Source: Actinocorallia populi (lineage in GTDB: Bacteria; Actinomycetota; Actinomycetes; Streptosporangiales; Streptosporangiaceae). From it: a stretch of 64,000 nucleotides of DNA. Position numbers and translations under genes: made by a program. Location of the stretch: contig NZ_PVZV01000007.1 of the NCBI RefSeq assembly GCF_002995495.1, positions 1 through 64,000 on the forward strand, written 5' to 3'. Shown piece by piece: positions 57,037-64,000 of the stretch (positions are counted from its first letter, which is position 1; each line of letters begins with the position of its first letter). The notes below the pieces were generated by a model. That model worked only from the letters and a program-made list of their open reading frames with translations, was not told the origin of the DNA and did no database searches.

Positions 57037-57270
57037 CTTCCGGCCGCGAGGTGCCACGTCTACTCGACACGTCTCCACCTCCGGCAGCATCGCGTTCACG
57101 GCCGTCCGCAGGTCCAGCACGGAGGCCGGTTCGGGCTCCGGCTCCAGGGCGGTGAAGTGCAACCGCCCGTCGTCGTCGAAGTCCCGCCGGTCCCCGGCCT
57201 CCTGGATCTCCCCGGCGTGCGACGGGCCGTACCGGGCCGCCTGCTCATCCGTCAGGAACTCGACCGCCAC
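57037..57270 (-). pseudogene. Tn3-family transposase fragment with internal deletion
   Basis: It starts like Tn3-family transposases (MAVEFLTDEQAARYGPSHAG) and, after about 20 residues, continues with a segment from the middle of the same protein (LHFTALEPEPEPASVLDLRT, then AVNAMLPEVE). The several-hundred-residue centre is missing. The frame downstream decays. No 38-base terminal repeats are seen. A separate Tn3-like fragment is at 6312-6488. Confidence 0.6.
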
Positions 57271-57521
57271 AACAGTTCTCCGGAGATCGACGACAACGAC
57301 CCTCGAAGGCCCCGACGCTCGATCACCCCAGGACGACCAGCCCGGCGAACGCTTAGCGCACGATCTGACATGGATGTTCCTCGGACTCCGGTACGGGGCT
57401 GAGCAGCAATCGAACGGCCGGTGGCGTTAGCGAGTCTTCGGGCTCGGGGTTATCGCCGTCGGCCGTTCTGATGCGGCGCTGAGCCCGGCACTGAGCATGG
57501 CGGACGGATGCAGGTTGCTGT

Positions 57522-58109
57522 TCATCGGGTGTCTGCGGTGCTGGCGCCTCGGCAGGTGGGACAGGGGCAGCGCATCAGGAAGGTCCCGCCGGTGCGCTGG
57601 TCGGCGGGCCAGCGTGTGTCGATCTCGGCGGCCGCGCTCTGGCATCGCGTGCAGACGTCGGGGTGGTCGGGCCGCCACTGGGGTCCGAGTTCGGCGAGGT
57701 CGGCGGCCGTCAGCCCGCACAGGGTCAGTCCCCAGTGTCCTGAGGCATGGTAACGGCGGGGTTCGCCGTTGCGGGCCAGGTCCCTGCACATGTCCCAGCG
57801 CATGTCCGGCGGGGCGTAGTACGGCCGGGTCGGGACGGGGGCGTGGCCGACCGGGCCGGTGTGGAAGACCACCAGATCGGCCCGGCACCACACACACGCG
57901 TAGTCGGTCGCGGTCTCCTCGTGCATCTGCCAGGTGCTGCACCGTTTCGTCGCCTGACCACAGACCGGACACGGGCCCAGATCAACAGGAGGATGCGGAG
58001 GCTGCAGCCAGTCCGGCCAGCCACCGGTCTCCGCCAGCCGGTCGTTGTGGAGATAGGTATGACTGCGCCAATCGCCGTTGCCGTCGGCCACCCGATCAGC
58101 CTTTGCCAT
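57522..58109 (-). CDS. Cysteine-rich zinc-ribbon-like hypothetical protein
   Basis: This 195-residue protein has four Cys pairs: CPVCGQ (about 47-51), CVWC (about 72-75), CTRC (about 153-156) and CPCPTC (about 180-185), as expected for two zinc ribbons, with several His and Trp residues between. I do not recognise the family. The ATG at 58109 lacks a clear ribosome site. No operon partner is seen. Confidence 0.6.
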   Translation of the reverse strand: MAKADRVADGNGDWRSHTYLHNDRLAETGGWPDWLQPPHPPVDLGPCPVCGQATKRCSTWQMHEETATDYACVWCRADLVVFHTGPVGHAPVPTRPYYAPPDMRWDMCRDLARNGEPRRYHASGHWGLTLCGLTAADLAELGPQWRPDHPDVCTRCQSAAAEIDTRWPADQRTGGTFLMRCPCPTCRGASTADTR

Positions 58110-58547
58110 CCGCCGAGTTTCCGCCGGGTTCCGACCCCGCCTCGGCGGCCTGTCCCACTGAGCACTCGAGGGTGGAGCCTACCGCTCGTTGCTGGAGTCG
58201 GCGTCGAGAGCGTCGGTGCTCATCCGTTGCGTACGGCTCGGGCAAAGTTGGCGAGGGCGGTGCAGAAGACGACAATGGCCGTGACGGCCCTCCGCTCCCG
58301 AACGTGTCCCAGCCGCTATCTGGGCCGGTAGCACGACAGAACGTTGATTCTGTCCGGATGCCTGAGCTGCTCCACCGCAGTTCAGCGCGTCGCGGCGATC
58401 AGGAGGTCGTTGCGGTCCCCGGCCGGCGCACACCGGCCACTGCCGAAACCCGGTCAGACCGAGGGCGACTCCGTCGCCTCGCTACAGTGCCTTAACCTGC
58501 GGATTCATCGCTACTTTGCGGCTCGCCGTAGCTTCGAGCCCGGGCTC
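58110..58547. other. Intergenic region
   Basis: No convincing gene. A short minus-strand hydrophobic frame (VTAIVVFCTALANFARAV, about 58205-58290) ends in a stop but has no identifiable start or family. Nothing else is seen. Confidence 0.4.
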
Positions 58548-59789
58548 TTACTCCGCAGGTCCGAATCGAGCGCCGCCCCAATAGTCGGTTATCGCGCGGA
58601 CATCCTGCTCGGACAGGCCGGTTCCCCGCAGGTCCGCGTCCTGCAGATCCGCGCCGCTCAAATCCGCGTGGCTCAGATCCGCGCCGCTCAGGTTCGCGCC
58701 ACTCAAGTCCGCGCCGTTCAGGTTCGCGCTTTGCAGATCCGCTCCACTCAGGTCTGTGCCACTCAAGTCCGTGCTTTTCAGATTCGCGCTGAACAGGACG
58801 GTGCTGTGCAGGTTCGCGGTGCGCAGGGACGCGAAGCTCAGGTTCGCGCCACTCAGATACGCGCTTTGCAGGTCCGCGCCACCCAGGTCCGCGCGGCTCA
58901 GATCCACGTTGCTCAGATCCGCGCGGCTCAGATCCGCGCGGATCAGGTTCGTGAATCTTAGGTTCGCACCGCTCAGGGTCGCGCGGCTCAGGGTTGCATT
59001 TTCCAGGTACGCGCTTTGCAGGTCCGCGTGGCTCAGGTACGCGCCGTTCAGGGTCGCGCCGCCCAAATTCACGCGGCTCAGGTTCGCGCCACCCAGGTCC
59101 GCGCCGCTCAGATCCGCGCCGTTCAGGTAAGCGTGGCTCAGGTCCGCGGAGGAAAGCGCGGAGCGGGGAATGCGGGTGGAGTGCAGGTCCAGTCTGGGGG
59201 CTGTGTCGGGGTCGGGTGGGCGGCGGCCCAGCACGGTCAGGGCGGCGGCGATGTCGGTGGCGGGTTCGATGGGCAGGTCGTCGGTCTTGACGGTGGAGGC
59301 GGGGTCGCGTTCGCGGATGAAGGCGGCCATGAGGTCGCGGATGGCCTGGCGGTCGGGTTCGGAGTCCTTGGCGATGCGCTCCAGGGCGTAGACCGCGGCG
59401 GTGCGCACTTCGCGCTTGTCGGAGCCGAGCTGCTCGACGGCCTTGGTGTAGCGATCGGTGACCTGGCCTTCTCGGGCGAGGTTGAGCTGTTCTTGGCCGC
59501 TGCGCAGCGTCAGTGCGGTCACCAGCAGCGTCCCCACGGTGGCCAGCACACCGATGCCCAGGATCCAGGTGTTGAACCAACGGTGGCGGCGCTGGTCCTT
59601 GCGGTCGGCCTCTTGGTGGTCCAGATCCATCAGCTCCAGCCGCCGATCGGCCGGGAGCGCGTCCAGCTCCGCCTGGGTCGGCGGAGTGACTCGCGGCGCT
59701 GGGGCGGTGGAGGGAGCGGCGGACTCGGGTTCCGGCGTTTCGACGGCTGGATCGTCAGCAGGGGTGGGAGAGCCGGGGGGATCGCTCAT
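58548..59789 (-). CDS. Membrane-anchored pentapeptide-repeat protein
   Basis: This 413-residue protein has a Pro/Ala/Glu-rich N-terminus (about 1-45), one transmembrane helix at about 75-97 (WILGIGVLATVGTLLVTALTL), a helical stretch with AVEQLGSDKREVRTAAVYALERIA (HEAT-like), and about 190 residues of pentapeptide repeats (A[D/N]LS[G/R/H]) at about 208-396, forming a right-handed quadrilateral beta-helix. The N-terminus is probably cytoplasmic; orientation is not clear. DNA-mimic roles (MfpA/Qnr) are known for soluble members, but this one is membrane-linked. The DNA of the repeat is periodic at 15 bases. Confidence 0.85.
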   Translation of the reverse strand: MSDPPGSPTPADDPAVETPEPESAAPSTAPAPRVTPPTQAELDALPADRRLELMDLDHQEADRKDQRRHRWFNTWILGIGVLATVGTLLVTALTLRSGQEQLNLAREGQVTDRYTKAVEQLGSDKREVRTAAVYALERIAKDSEPDRQAIRDLMAAFIRERDPASTVKTDDLPIEPATDIAAALTVLGRRPPDPDTAPRLDLHSTRIPRSALSSADLSHAYLNGADLSGADLGGANLSRVNLGGATLNGAYLSHADLQSAYLENATLSRATLSGANLRFTNLIRADLSRADLSNVDLSRADLGGADLQSAYLSGANLSFASLRTANLHSTVLFSANLKSTDLSGTDLSGADLQSANLNGADLSGANLSGADLSHADLSGADLQDADLRGTGLSEQDVRAITDYWGGARFGPAE

Positions 59790-59997
59790 AACCACTCAGA
59801 CGCCGGCTCGTGCCGCAAAGATCCTGCTTCCGATGATCTGGACCGCCCGGCAAACCGACCGGCCCCCACCTGCAATTGAACGACCCGTGACGATAAGACA
59901 GGCTCCTCCTGGTTCCCAATGTCACTGGCCGTTCCGTTGCTGCTCAAGCCCCCTCATCTGCTCGGCCAACGCCATCGAATACGGGGCTGGCCTGTGA

Positions 59998-60918
59998 TTA
60001 TTGGAGTTCGGCCCGGAGGGTGTCGTAGGTGGGAGCGAGTGCGCGCAGGACGTCGGCTGCGGTGGGGCCGTCGCCGGCGACCAGCGGCTGCTGGAGCGAG
60101 CCGATCAGCCGGGCCTGCCGAGACATGATCGCGGCCGCTTCGACCCGGCCGGCTCCACGCAAGCAGGTGGCCGCGTCGGTCGCACGCCGCGCGCCGACGC
60201 GGATCGCGAAGTGGACGAGGTGGTCGTACAGCTCCTCGTCGCGGTCGGTCTCCAGCGACGCTGCCAGAGCCAGGGCGGCGTCGCCGTTGCCGGAGCTTCC
60301 CGGCGGCATGGTGTGGTCGGGGTCGGCGCGCAGCCAGTCGACCGCGCGGGGAATGAACGCGGTGATGGCCTCTTTAATGTCAACACGTCTCATTCGTCTG
60401 AAATTCGTACGCATCGTGTACGGCTCGCCGTAGTCGATGGTGTCGGCCTGCCATGCCTTGACGAAGTCCGCCAGCGGAAGGGACGTGTAGGGATATCCCT
60501 GAGGGTCGTGCAGAATCACCTGCTCGTCGCCGACTTCGAGGACGATGACGTAGTGGTCCGCGCCCATCGGGCCGGTCTTGCCCGGCTGGTAGCACAGATG
60601 TCCCATTTCGATGGGTCCGACCATGACGGGGCCGTGGGCCAAGTGGGAAGTGAGACGCTCGAGTGCTGCGTCGACCTGGCTCTCGCTGCTGGTCTGCGCG
60701 GTCCAGCCGAGGGCGGCCAGCGCATCCTCGATGCCGATCTCGGGGTTCCAGCCATAGGGGTCGAAGAACGGCATTGTGCCACCGACGAATTGCATGCCGA
60801 ATGGGCTGCCGGTCACCGTCTCGATGACCGCGACCGGTGGCGCGTCGGCGCCCAGCATCATCGCCAGGCAATTCGAGTAGCAATAAGGGCCTGAGCCGAT
60901 GTAGGGAAAATCGATCAC
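59998..60918 (-). CDS. BtrH/C39-like papain-fold cysteine peptidase family protein
   Basis: This 306-residue protein starts at GTG 60918 and has GPYCYSNCLAMMLG (Cys17 probable nucleophile), ADHYVIVLEV (His122) and ILHDPQGYP (Asp138), the Cys-His-Asp order of C39/BtrH-N-type papain-like folds. The C-terminal 130 residues are helical (RVDIKEAITAFIPRAVDWL; AALALAASLETDRDEELY). It may cleave or transfer acyl-peptide groups. There are no lantibiotic or butirosin genes near it. Confidence 0.75.
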   Translation of the reverse strand: MIDFPYIGSGPYCYSNCLAMMLGADAPPVAVIETVTGSPFGMQFVGGTMPFFDPYGWNPEIGIEDALAALGWTAQTSSESQVDAALERLTSHLAHGPVMVGPIEMGHLCYQPGKTGPMGADHYVIVLEVGDEQVILHDPQGYPYTSLPLADFVKAWQADTIDYGEPYTMRTNFRRMRRVDIKEAITAFIPRAVDWLRADPDHTMPPGSSGNGDAALALAASLETDRDEELYDHLVHFAIRVGARRATDAATCLRGAGRVEAAAIMSRQARLIGSLQQPLVAGDGPTAADVLRALAPTYDTLRAELQ

Positions 60919-61257
60919 AATATAAGCTTCTCAATTTTTCGCCGAAAACACCAGCGGCTGCTTGTGTCGCGGCTCGGGTCGAGGCCAGTGCTCCGGACCG
61001 GTGAGAGCGAGGACGGCCTGTCGCTTGGGATCGGACAGGATGTCGATGTGGGCCGGCCATCGATGGCGTTGACGTAGCGAACAGCGAAAATCCACCGGAT
61101 AAGGGTCTGGCCTGCGGCCCTCGAAGGGCATCGACCGAAACACCTCGTAGCCGCTCTCCCTGGCTGTAGTACAGCGTCGGTCCGAGTTCTCGGTATCCGT
61201 TCTCCACGATGCTGTGACGGTTCATCGCTCACGAAAGGGTCTAGTGGCTTGACGCCC
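60919..61257. other. Intergenic region with broken coding-like frames
   Basis: No intact gene. Minus-strand frames such as MNRHSIVENGYRELGPTLYY (from about 61225) and VFRSMPFEGRRPDPYPVDFR ending in FSAKN-stop (about 61145-60931) look like two parts of one frameshifted gene upstream of the peptidase. I do not recognise the family. Confidence 0.35.
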
Positions 61258-61618
61258 GGCCCGCACCCTCAAAGCCGGCGGGGCCTCCTGGCAGACCACG
61301 ACAACGTGGAAGAGCAGCAACGATCCGGACTTCATCGCCAAGATGCATGCCGTCCTGACCCTCTACGACACCCCGCCGAAGGACGGTCGGGGGGTCTGCG
61401 TGGACGAATCCGCCCCCTTGAACCTGCAGCCCCGCAAGGGCAAGACCTGGCGGGGCTGCAGGGACATCCGGCCCGGCTGCGCACCACGTTCAACCGCAAC
61501 GACGGGGTGCCGTCTGCCCGGAGCACTCGATCTGGCCACCGGCCGTCTCTACTACCGCATCCGCGGCCGCAAGCGGTGGCGCGAGTTCTTGTGCTTCAGC
61601 TGGGGCCGGGTCAGCTGA
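61258..61618 (+). pseudogene. IS630-family transposase remnant (frameshifted)
   Basis: Frames read AGGASWQTTTTWKSSNDPDF and IAKMHAVLTLYDTPPKDGRG, then VCVDESAPLNLQPRKGKTWR (with the IS630 DE-type VDE and LQPRxGxxWR motifs), and after a frameshift GALDLATGRLYYRIRGRKRW-REFL. It is the central catalytic region; both ends are missing. No terminal inverted repeats are found. Confidence 0.7.
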
Positions 61619-61674
61619 TGAGGTTCGAATGGCGCCGGACGACCCGGTCGCCTCCCCACAGGTCGGTGTGCTGT

Positions 61675-62604
61675 TCAGGGCCGGTGCAGGTCTTGGGCGA
61701 GGTGGGTCCCGGTGAGGTCCTGGGCGAGGGTCCAGAGCCGGGCGGCGGCGTCGGCGTCCTGGGCGCGGCGGGGCAGCCGGGCGGGGCCGGTGGGCCCGAC
61801 CAGGTTGAACCGGCCGCTGGGCCCGTAGTAGCCGCCGTTGGCGGCGCCGTGGTCGGTGGCGGCGTACAGGAGGGGTTCGGCGCCGGTGTCGGGGCTTTGG
61901 CTGGGCAGGAAGGTCAGGCTGTTGAGGAGCGAGCGCTTGGGCCGGTCGCGGCCGAGGCTCGGTCCGGCGCTCTGCAGGTTGGTGCGGGTGTAGCCGGGGT
62001 GGGCGGCGGTGCTGCGCAGGTTCCAGCGGTACTGGTGGGCGAGGGCGGCGAGTCGGCGGGTCATCATGAGGTCGGCGAGTTTGGACTGGGCATAGGCGCG
62101 GTGGGCCGAGTACCGGCGTTCGAACTGCAGGTCGTCCCAGTGGATCCGGCCGTAGCTCGCGGTTCCGCTGGTCATGGTCGCCACCCGGGGCGCCTGCGCG
62201 GCGAGCAGTAGCGGGAGCAGCCGGACGGTCAGCGCGAACGGGCCGAGGAAGTTGCTGCCGAACTGGAGCTCGAAGCCGTCGGCGGTCGTCATCCGGGTCG
62301 GCGGGGCCATCACTCCGGCGTTGTTGGCCAGGACGTCGACCGGGGTGCCGTCGGCGAGGAGGCTGTCGGTGAACGTCCGCACCGAGGCGAGGTCGGCGAG
62401 GTCGACGCGGCGGACCTCCAGTCGTGCTTCGGGGTTCTGGGCGAGAATGTCGGCGCGGGCCTGCTCGCCCTTGGCGGGCGTCCGCACCGCCATGACGACG
62501 TGGGCGCCGGCCGCGGCGAGGCGTGCGGCCGCTTCTTTGCCGGTGCCGCTGTTGGCGCCGGTGACGATGGCGAGGCGACCGGTCTGGTCGGGGACCTGGT
62601 ACAT
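61675..62604 (-). CDS. Short-chain dehydrogenase/reductase (retinol dehydrogenase-like)
   Basis: This 309-residue SDR has [12 protein letters not shown] (cofactor motif; the residue at the usual I/L position is Thr), Arg-containing [10 protein letters not shown] (NADPH preference), NNAGV, SGTASYG and YAQSKLADL (catalytic Tyr, Lys). The long C-terminus resembles retinol dehydrogenase 13-like proteins, which reduce lipophilic aldehydes or ketones. The ATG at 62604 has GAAGGAAC. The divergent TetR gene and three operators upstream suggest repression. Confidence 0.9.
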   Translation of the reverse strand: MYQVPDQTGRLAIVTGANSGTGKEAAARLAAAGAHVVMAVRTPAKGEQARADILAQNPEARLEVRRVDLADLASVRTFTDSLLADGTPVDVLANNAGVMAPPTRMTTADGFELQFGSNFLGPFALTVRLLPLLLAAQAPRVATMTSGTASYGRIHWDDLQFERRYSAHRAYAQSKLADLMMTRRLAALAHQYRWNLRSTAAHPGYTRTNLQSAGPSLGRDRPKRSLLNSLTFLPSQSPDTGAEPLLYAATDHGAANGGYYGPSGRFNLVGPTGPARLPRRAQDADAAARLWTLAQDLTGTHLAQDLHRP

Positions 62605-62726
62605 GTTCGCTGTTCCTTCGGAGGTCGGGGTTCGGTCGGACGCCGCGGGAGCGCGGCGGTGGGTTTCAACGTCTCGTGGACCGTCGCGCCGGGTGGGGCG
62701 GCCGCGGTAGCGCACTTCACATCATT

Positions 62727-62797
62727 AGAGACCGACGGTCTCTTGTGTGCCCCCCAAGTTAGGCGACCACCGGTCTCCTGTCAAAGGACCGGCGGTC
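62727..62797. promoter_or_regulatory. Three copies of a GACCG-N-CGGTC operator
   Basis: AGAGACCG-A-CGGTCTCT (62727-62743, a 17-base palindrome), GACCACCGGTC (62765-62775) and GACCGGCGGTC (62787-62797) lie in the divergent region between the SDR gene (starting 62604 on minus) and the tetR gene (62812). Copies differ by a base or two. They are probably bound by the TetR protein and affect both promoters. Confidence 0.72.
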
Positions 62798-62811
62798 ACT
62801 AAACTGGGGAG

Positions 62812-63513
62812 ATGACAGGTTTCCAGCGGGCCCGCAGCCACGAGCAGCAGGAGGAACGGCGAAGAACGATCCTGGACACCACCGCCGGGATGCTCGCCCG
62901 GATGCCGGCCGCCAAGGTCGGCTTGAACGAGCTCAGCCGGCAGGCGGGCATGGCCAAGTCCAACGTCCTGCGCTACTTCGAATCCCGCGAGGCCATCCTG
63001 TTGGAACTGCTGGACCGGGCCTGGAGCGAGTGGAACTCCGCCCTGCCCGCCCTCCTGGACGCCGCCATCGACCCCGCCGACCCCGTCGCGCGGCGCGCAG
63101 AGGTGTACGCGCAGGTGTACGCGGCCTCCCTGGCCGACCGGAAAGTCCTGTGCGACCTGTTCAGTGCCCAAGCCGGCGTCCTGGAACACAACGTCTCACC
63201 CGACGTCGCCGCCCGCTACAAGAGGGCCGCCGCCGTCAACCTCACCGCGCTGACCGCCCTCACCCGCCACCACCTGCCCGAACTCGGCGACACCGCACAG
63301 CAGGCGTGCGCCCAGATCCTCATGGCCACCGGCGCCATCTGGACCCACTCGCGCCCCTCGCCCGCCATGCTCGAGGCCTACGCGAAAGACCCCGCCCTCG
63401 CCGCCCTCAGCATGGACTTCGCCTCCGCCCTCCAGGAGACCGTCGCCACCCTCATCGCCGGCACGCTCAGCCGTGCCGAGCCCCGCGATCAACCGATCGG
63501 TCCTGAGCGTTAA
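62812..63513 (+). CDS. TetR family transcriptional regulator
   Basis: This 233-residue protein has a TetR HTH (VGLNELSRQAGMAKSNVLRYFESREAIL, about 36-63) and a TetR_C-like ligand domain. It is divergent from an SDR gene with three near-identical operators between, which is the usual layout of a repressor and its target. The ATG at 62812 follows CTGGGGAG. Confidence 0.92.
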   Translation: MTGFQRARSHEQQEERRRTILDTTAGMLARMPAAKVGLNELSRQAGMAKSNVLRYFESREAILLELLDRAWSEWNSALPALLDAAIDPADPVARRAEVYAQVYAASLADRKVLCDLFSAQAGVLEHNVSPDVAARYKRAAAVNLTALTALTRHHLPELGDTAQQACAQILMATGAIWTHSRPSPAMLEAYAKDPALAALSMDFASALQETVATLIAGTLSRAEPRDQPIGPER

Positions 63514-63743
63514 CACCGGCCCCGACCCCGGTCCAGGGCGTCTTCGGTCTGGTGGTAGACCGTGACGGGCCGCAGTTCGCCCTTAACGGAGAAGCGGTCG
63601 TCGGGGATGCCTTCGACGAGGAACACCGTCTGGAGTTCCAGGCCGGGCACGAACCCCTCCCATCCCTCGGGGCAGGCGGGATCTGCGGGTGCGACATCAT
63701 CGACTGCGGCGTTTGCGCGGTGAGGTTCGCTGCTGGCGCGCAT
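63510..63743 (-). CDS. Small hypothetical protein
   Basis: This 77-residue protein starts MRASSEPHRANAAVDDVAPA and has a patterned C-terminal half, GFVPGLELQTVFLVEGIPDD, then RFSVKGELRPVTVYHQTED, which looks folded. The family is not recognised. It converges on the tetR gene with a 4-base overlap and lies 19 bases downstream of the cupin regulator stop, so it may be co-transcribed with it. Confidence 0.45.
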   Translation of the reverse strand: MRASSEPHRANAAVDDVAPADPACPEGWEGFVPGLELQTVFLVEGIPDDRFSVKGELRPVTVYHQTEDALDRGRGRC

Positions 63744-63762
63744 ACGAAATCTCTCGCTGAGT

Positions 63763-64000
63763 TCACCGCCGGCTCCCGGCCTGAGACGACCGATGAGGGT
63801 CGGTGCGTACGTGCGCACGCACCCCTTGCAGGCCGAACAGGATGAGAAGCTCGACCACGCCGCCGTCGGCGCTGCCCAGCCAGTGGGGCAAGGACGTGTC
63901 GAACTCGGCTGCCTCACCGGGCGGCAACATCAGGTCGCGCTCACCGATCACGAGCCGCAGGCGTCCGTTGAGCACGTAGAGCCATTCGAAGCCTTCGTGG
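63763..64000 (-). CDS. Cupin-domain protein, C-terminal part (probable XRE-cupin regulator; cut by window edge)
   Basis: Only the last 79 codons are in the window: HEGFEWLYVLNGRLRLVIGE, then LPPGEAAEFDTSLPHWLG and VVELLILFGLQGVRAHVRTD. This is the cupin effector domain commonly fused to an N-terminal XRE HTH in actinomycetes. The DNA-binding part would lie beyond the right edge. The small protein gene at 63510 follows. Confidence 0.75.
   Translation of the reverse strand, partial: HEGFEWLYVLNGRLRLVIGERDLMLPPGEAAEFDTSLPHWLGSADGGVVELLILFGLQGVRAHVRTDPHRSSQAGSRR

Larger units (their letters stand above)
56758..57521. other. Gene-poor region with transposon debris
   Basis: 764 bases without an intact gene. 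Two minus-strand fragments of mobile-element genes lie inside (described separately at 56797-56866 and 57037-57270). Between 57271 and 57521 I see nothing else. Confidence 0.5.

Noticed and set aside
56821-57430. Plus-strand frames in the Tn3-remnant region
   Set aside because: They lack starts with ribosome sites and known motifs; the minus strand carries the recognisable transposase text.
58590-59165. Short-period repeat that could be taken for a CRISPR or satellite array
   Set aside because: The 15-base period comes from codons of pentapeptide repeats in the minus-strand protein; there are no constant repeats with unique spacers.

Overview
The window is about 70% GC, uses GTG starts and tightly overlapping ATGA/TGATG junctions freely, and carries gene families typical of filamentous actinomycetes: PadR with DUF1048, WYL, TipA-like MerR, RNHCP proteins, an Lsr2-type domain, DUF6461, DUF993 and a DmdR/IdeR-type iron box. 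It is a stretch of chromosome from a high-GC actinomycete, possibly a Streptosporangiales or Streptomyces relative (inference only). I see no rRNA, tRNA, CRISPR array, phage or intact mobile element. All calls come from reading the sequence and recognising motifs; no database search was run.

Layout. 1-4.6 kb: two PadR-controlled ABC export systems with their operators, closed by a strong terminator. 4.6-14.4 kb: an accessory stretch with a small conserved protein, an APH-like kinase, transposase debris, a DUF6461-Lsr2 fusion, a frameshifted NUDIX gene, a WYL regulator divergent from an alpha/beta hydrolase, a DUF2268 metalloprotease with a TipA-type regulator, a coupled pair of RNHCP zinc proteins and an AhpD-like protein. 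14.4-18.3 kb: an iron-siderophore importer (lipoprotein and two FecCD permeases, no ATPase) behind an iron box. 18.4-26.4 kb: TetR-VOC, a HAD phosphatase, a membrane EEP-family protein, a two-component system next to a serine hydrolase, and a MerR regulator.

26.4-33.1 kb: a LacI-controlled carbohydrate operon (Gfo/Idh oxidoreductase, DUF993 aldolase-like protein, sugar isomerase, glycerate kinase, possibly an M19 dipeptidase). The same TGGAAATCGATTTCCA-type operator lies before the operon and before the regulator. 33.1-37.9 kb: small regulators and enzymes (HxlR, SnoaL/NTF2, MarR, cupin, SDR, VOC), mixed with an IS481 remnant and an internally deleted alcohol dehydrogenase.

38-53 kb is the metabolic centrepiece. 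Uronate dehydrogenase, an enolase-superfamily enzyme, a keto-deoxy-glucarate dehydratase and an alpha-ketoglutarate semialdehyde dehydrogenase make up what looks like a complete oxidative hexuronate pathway to 2-oxoglutarate. Around them are a LacI regulator, an aldose epimerase, a sugar ABC importer without its own ATPase, two Gfo/Idh proteins (one fused to a PmoA-like domain) and two esterase-like hydrolases. Four related 14-bp sites mark a likely regulon.

53-64 kb: a decayed accessory region. It has a leader with a 22-codon uORF before an RsgA gene that has lost its GTPase domain and is coupled to a methyltransferase, an AraC/MFS divergent pair, Tn3 and IS630 debris, a cysteine-rich protein, a pentapeptide-repeat membrane protein, a BtrH/C39-like cysteine peptidase, a TetR/SDR divergent pair with three operator copies, and the end of a cupin regulator cut by the window edge. 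In-frame internal deletions recur across the window.
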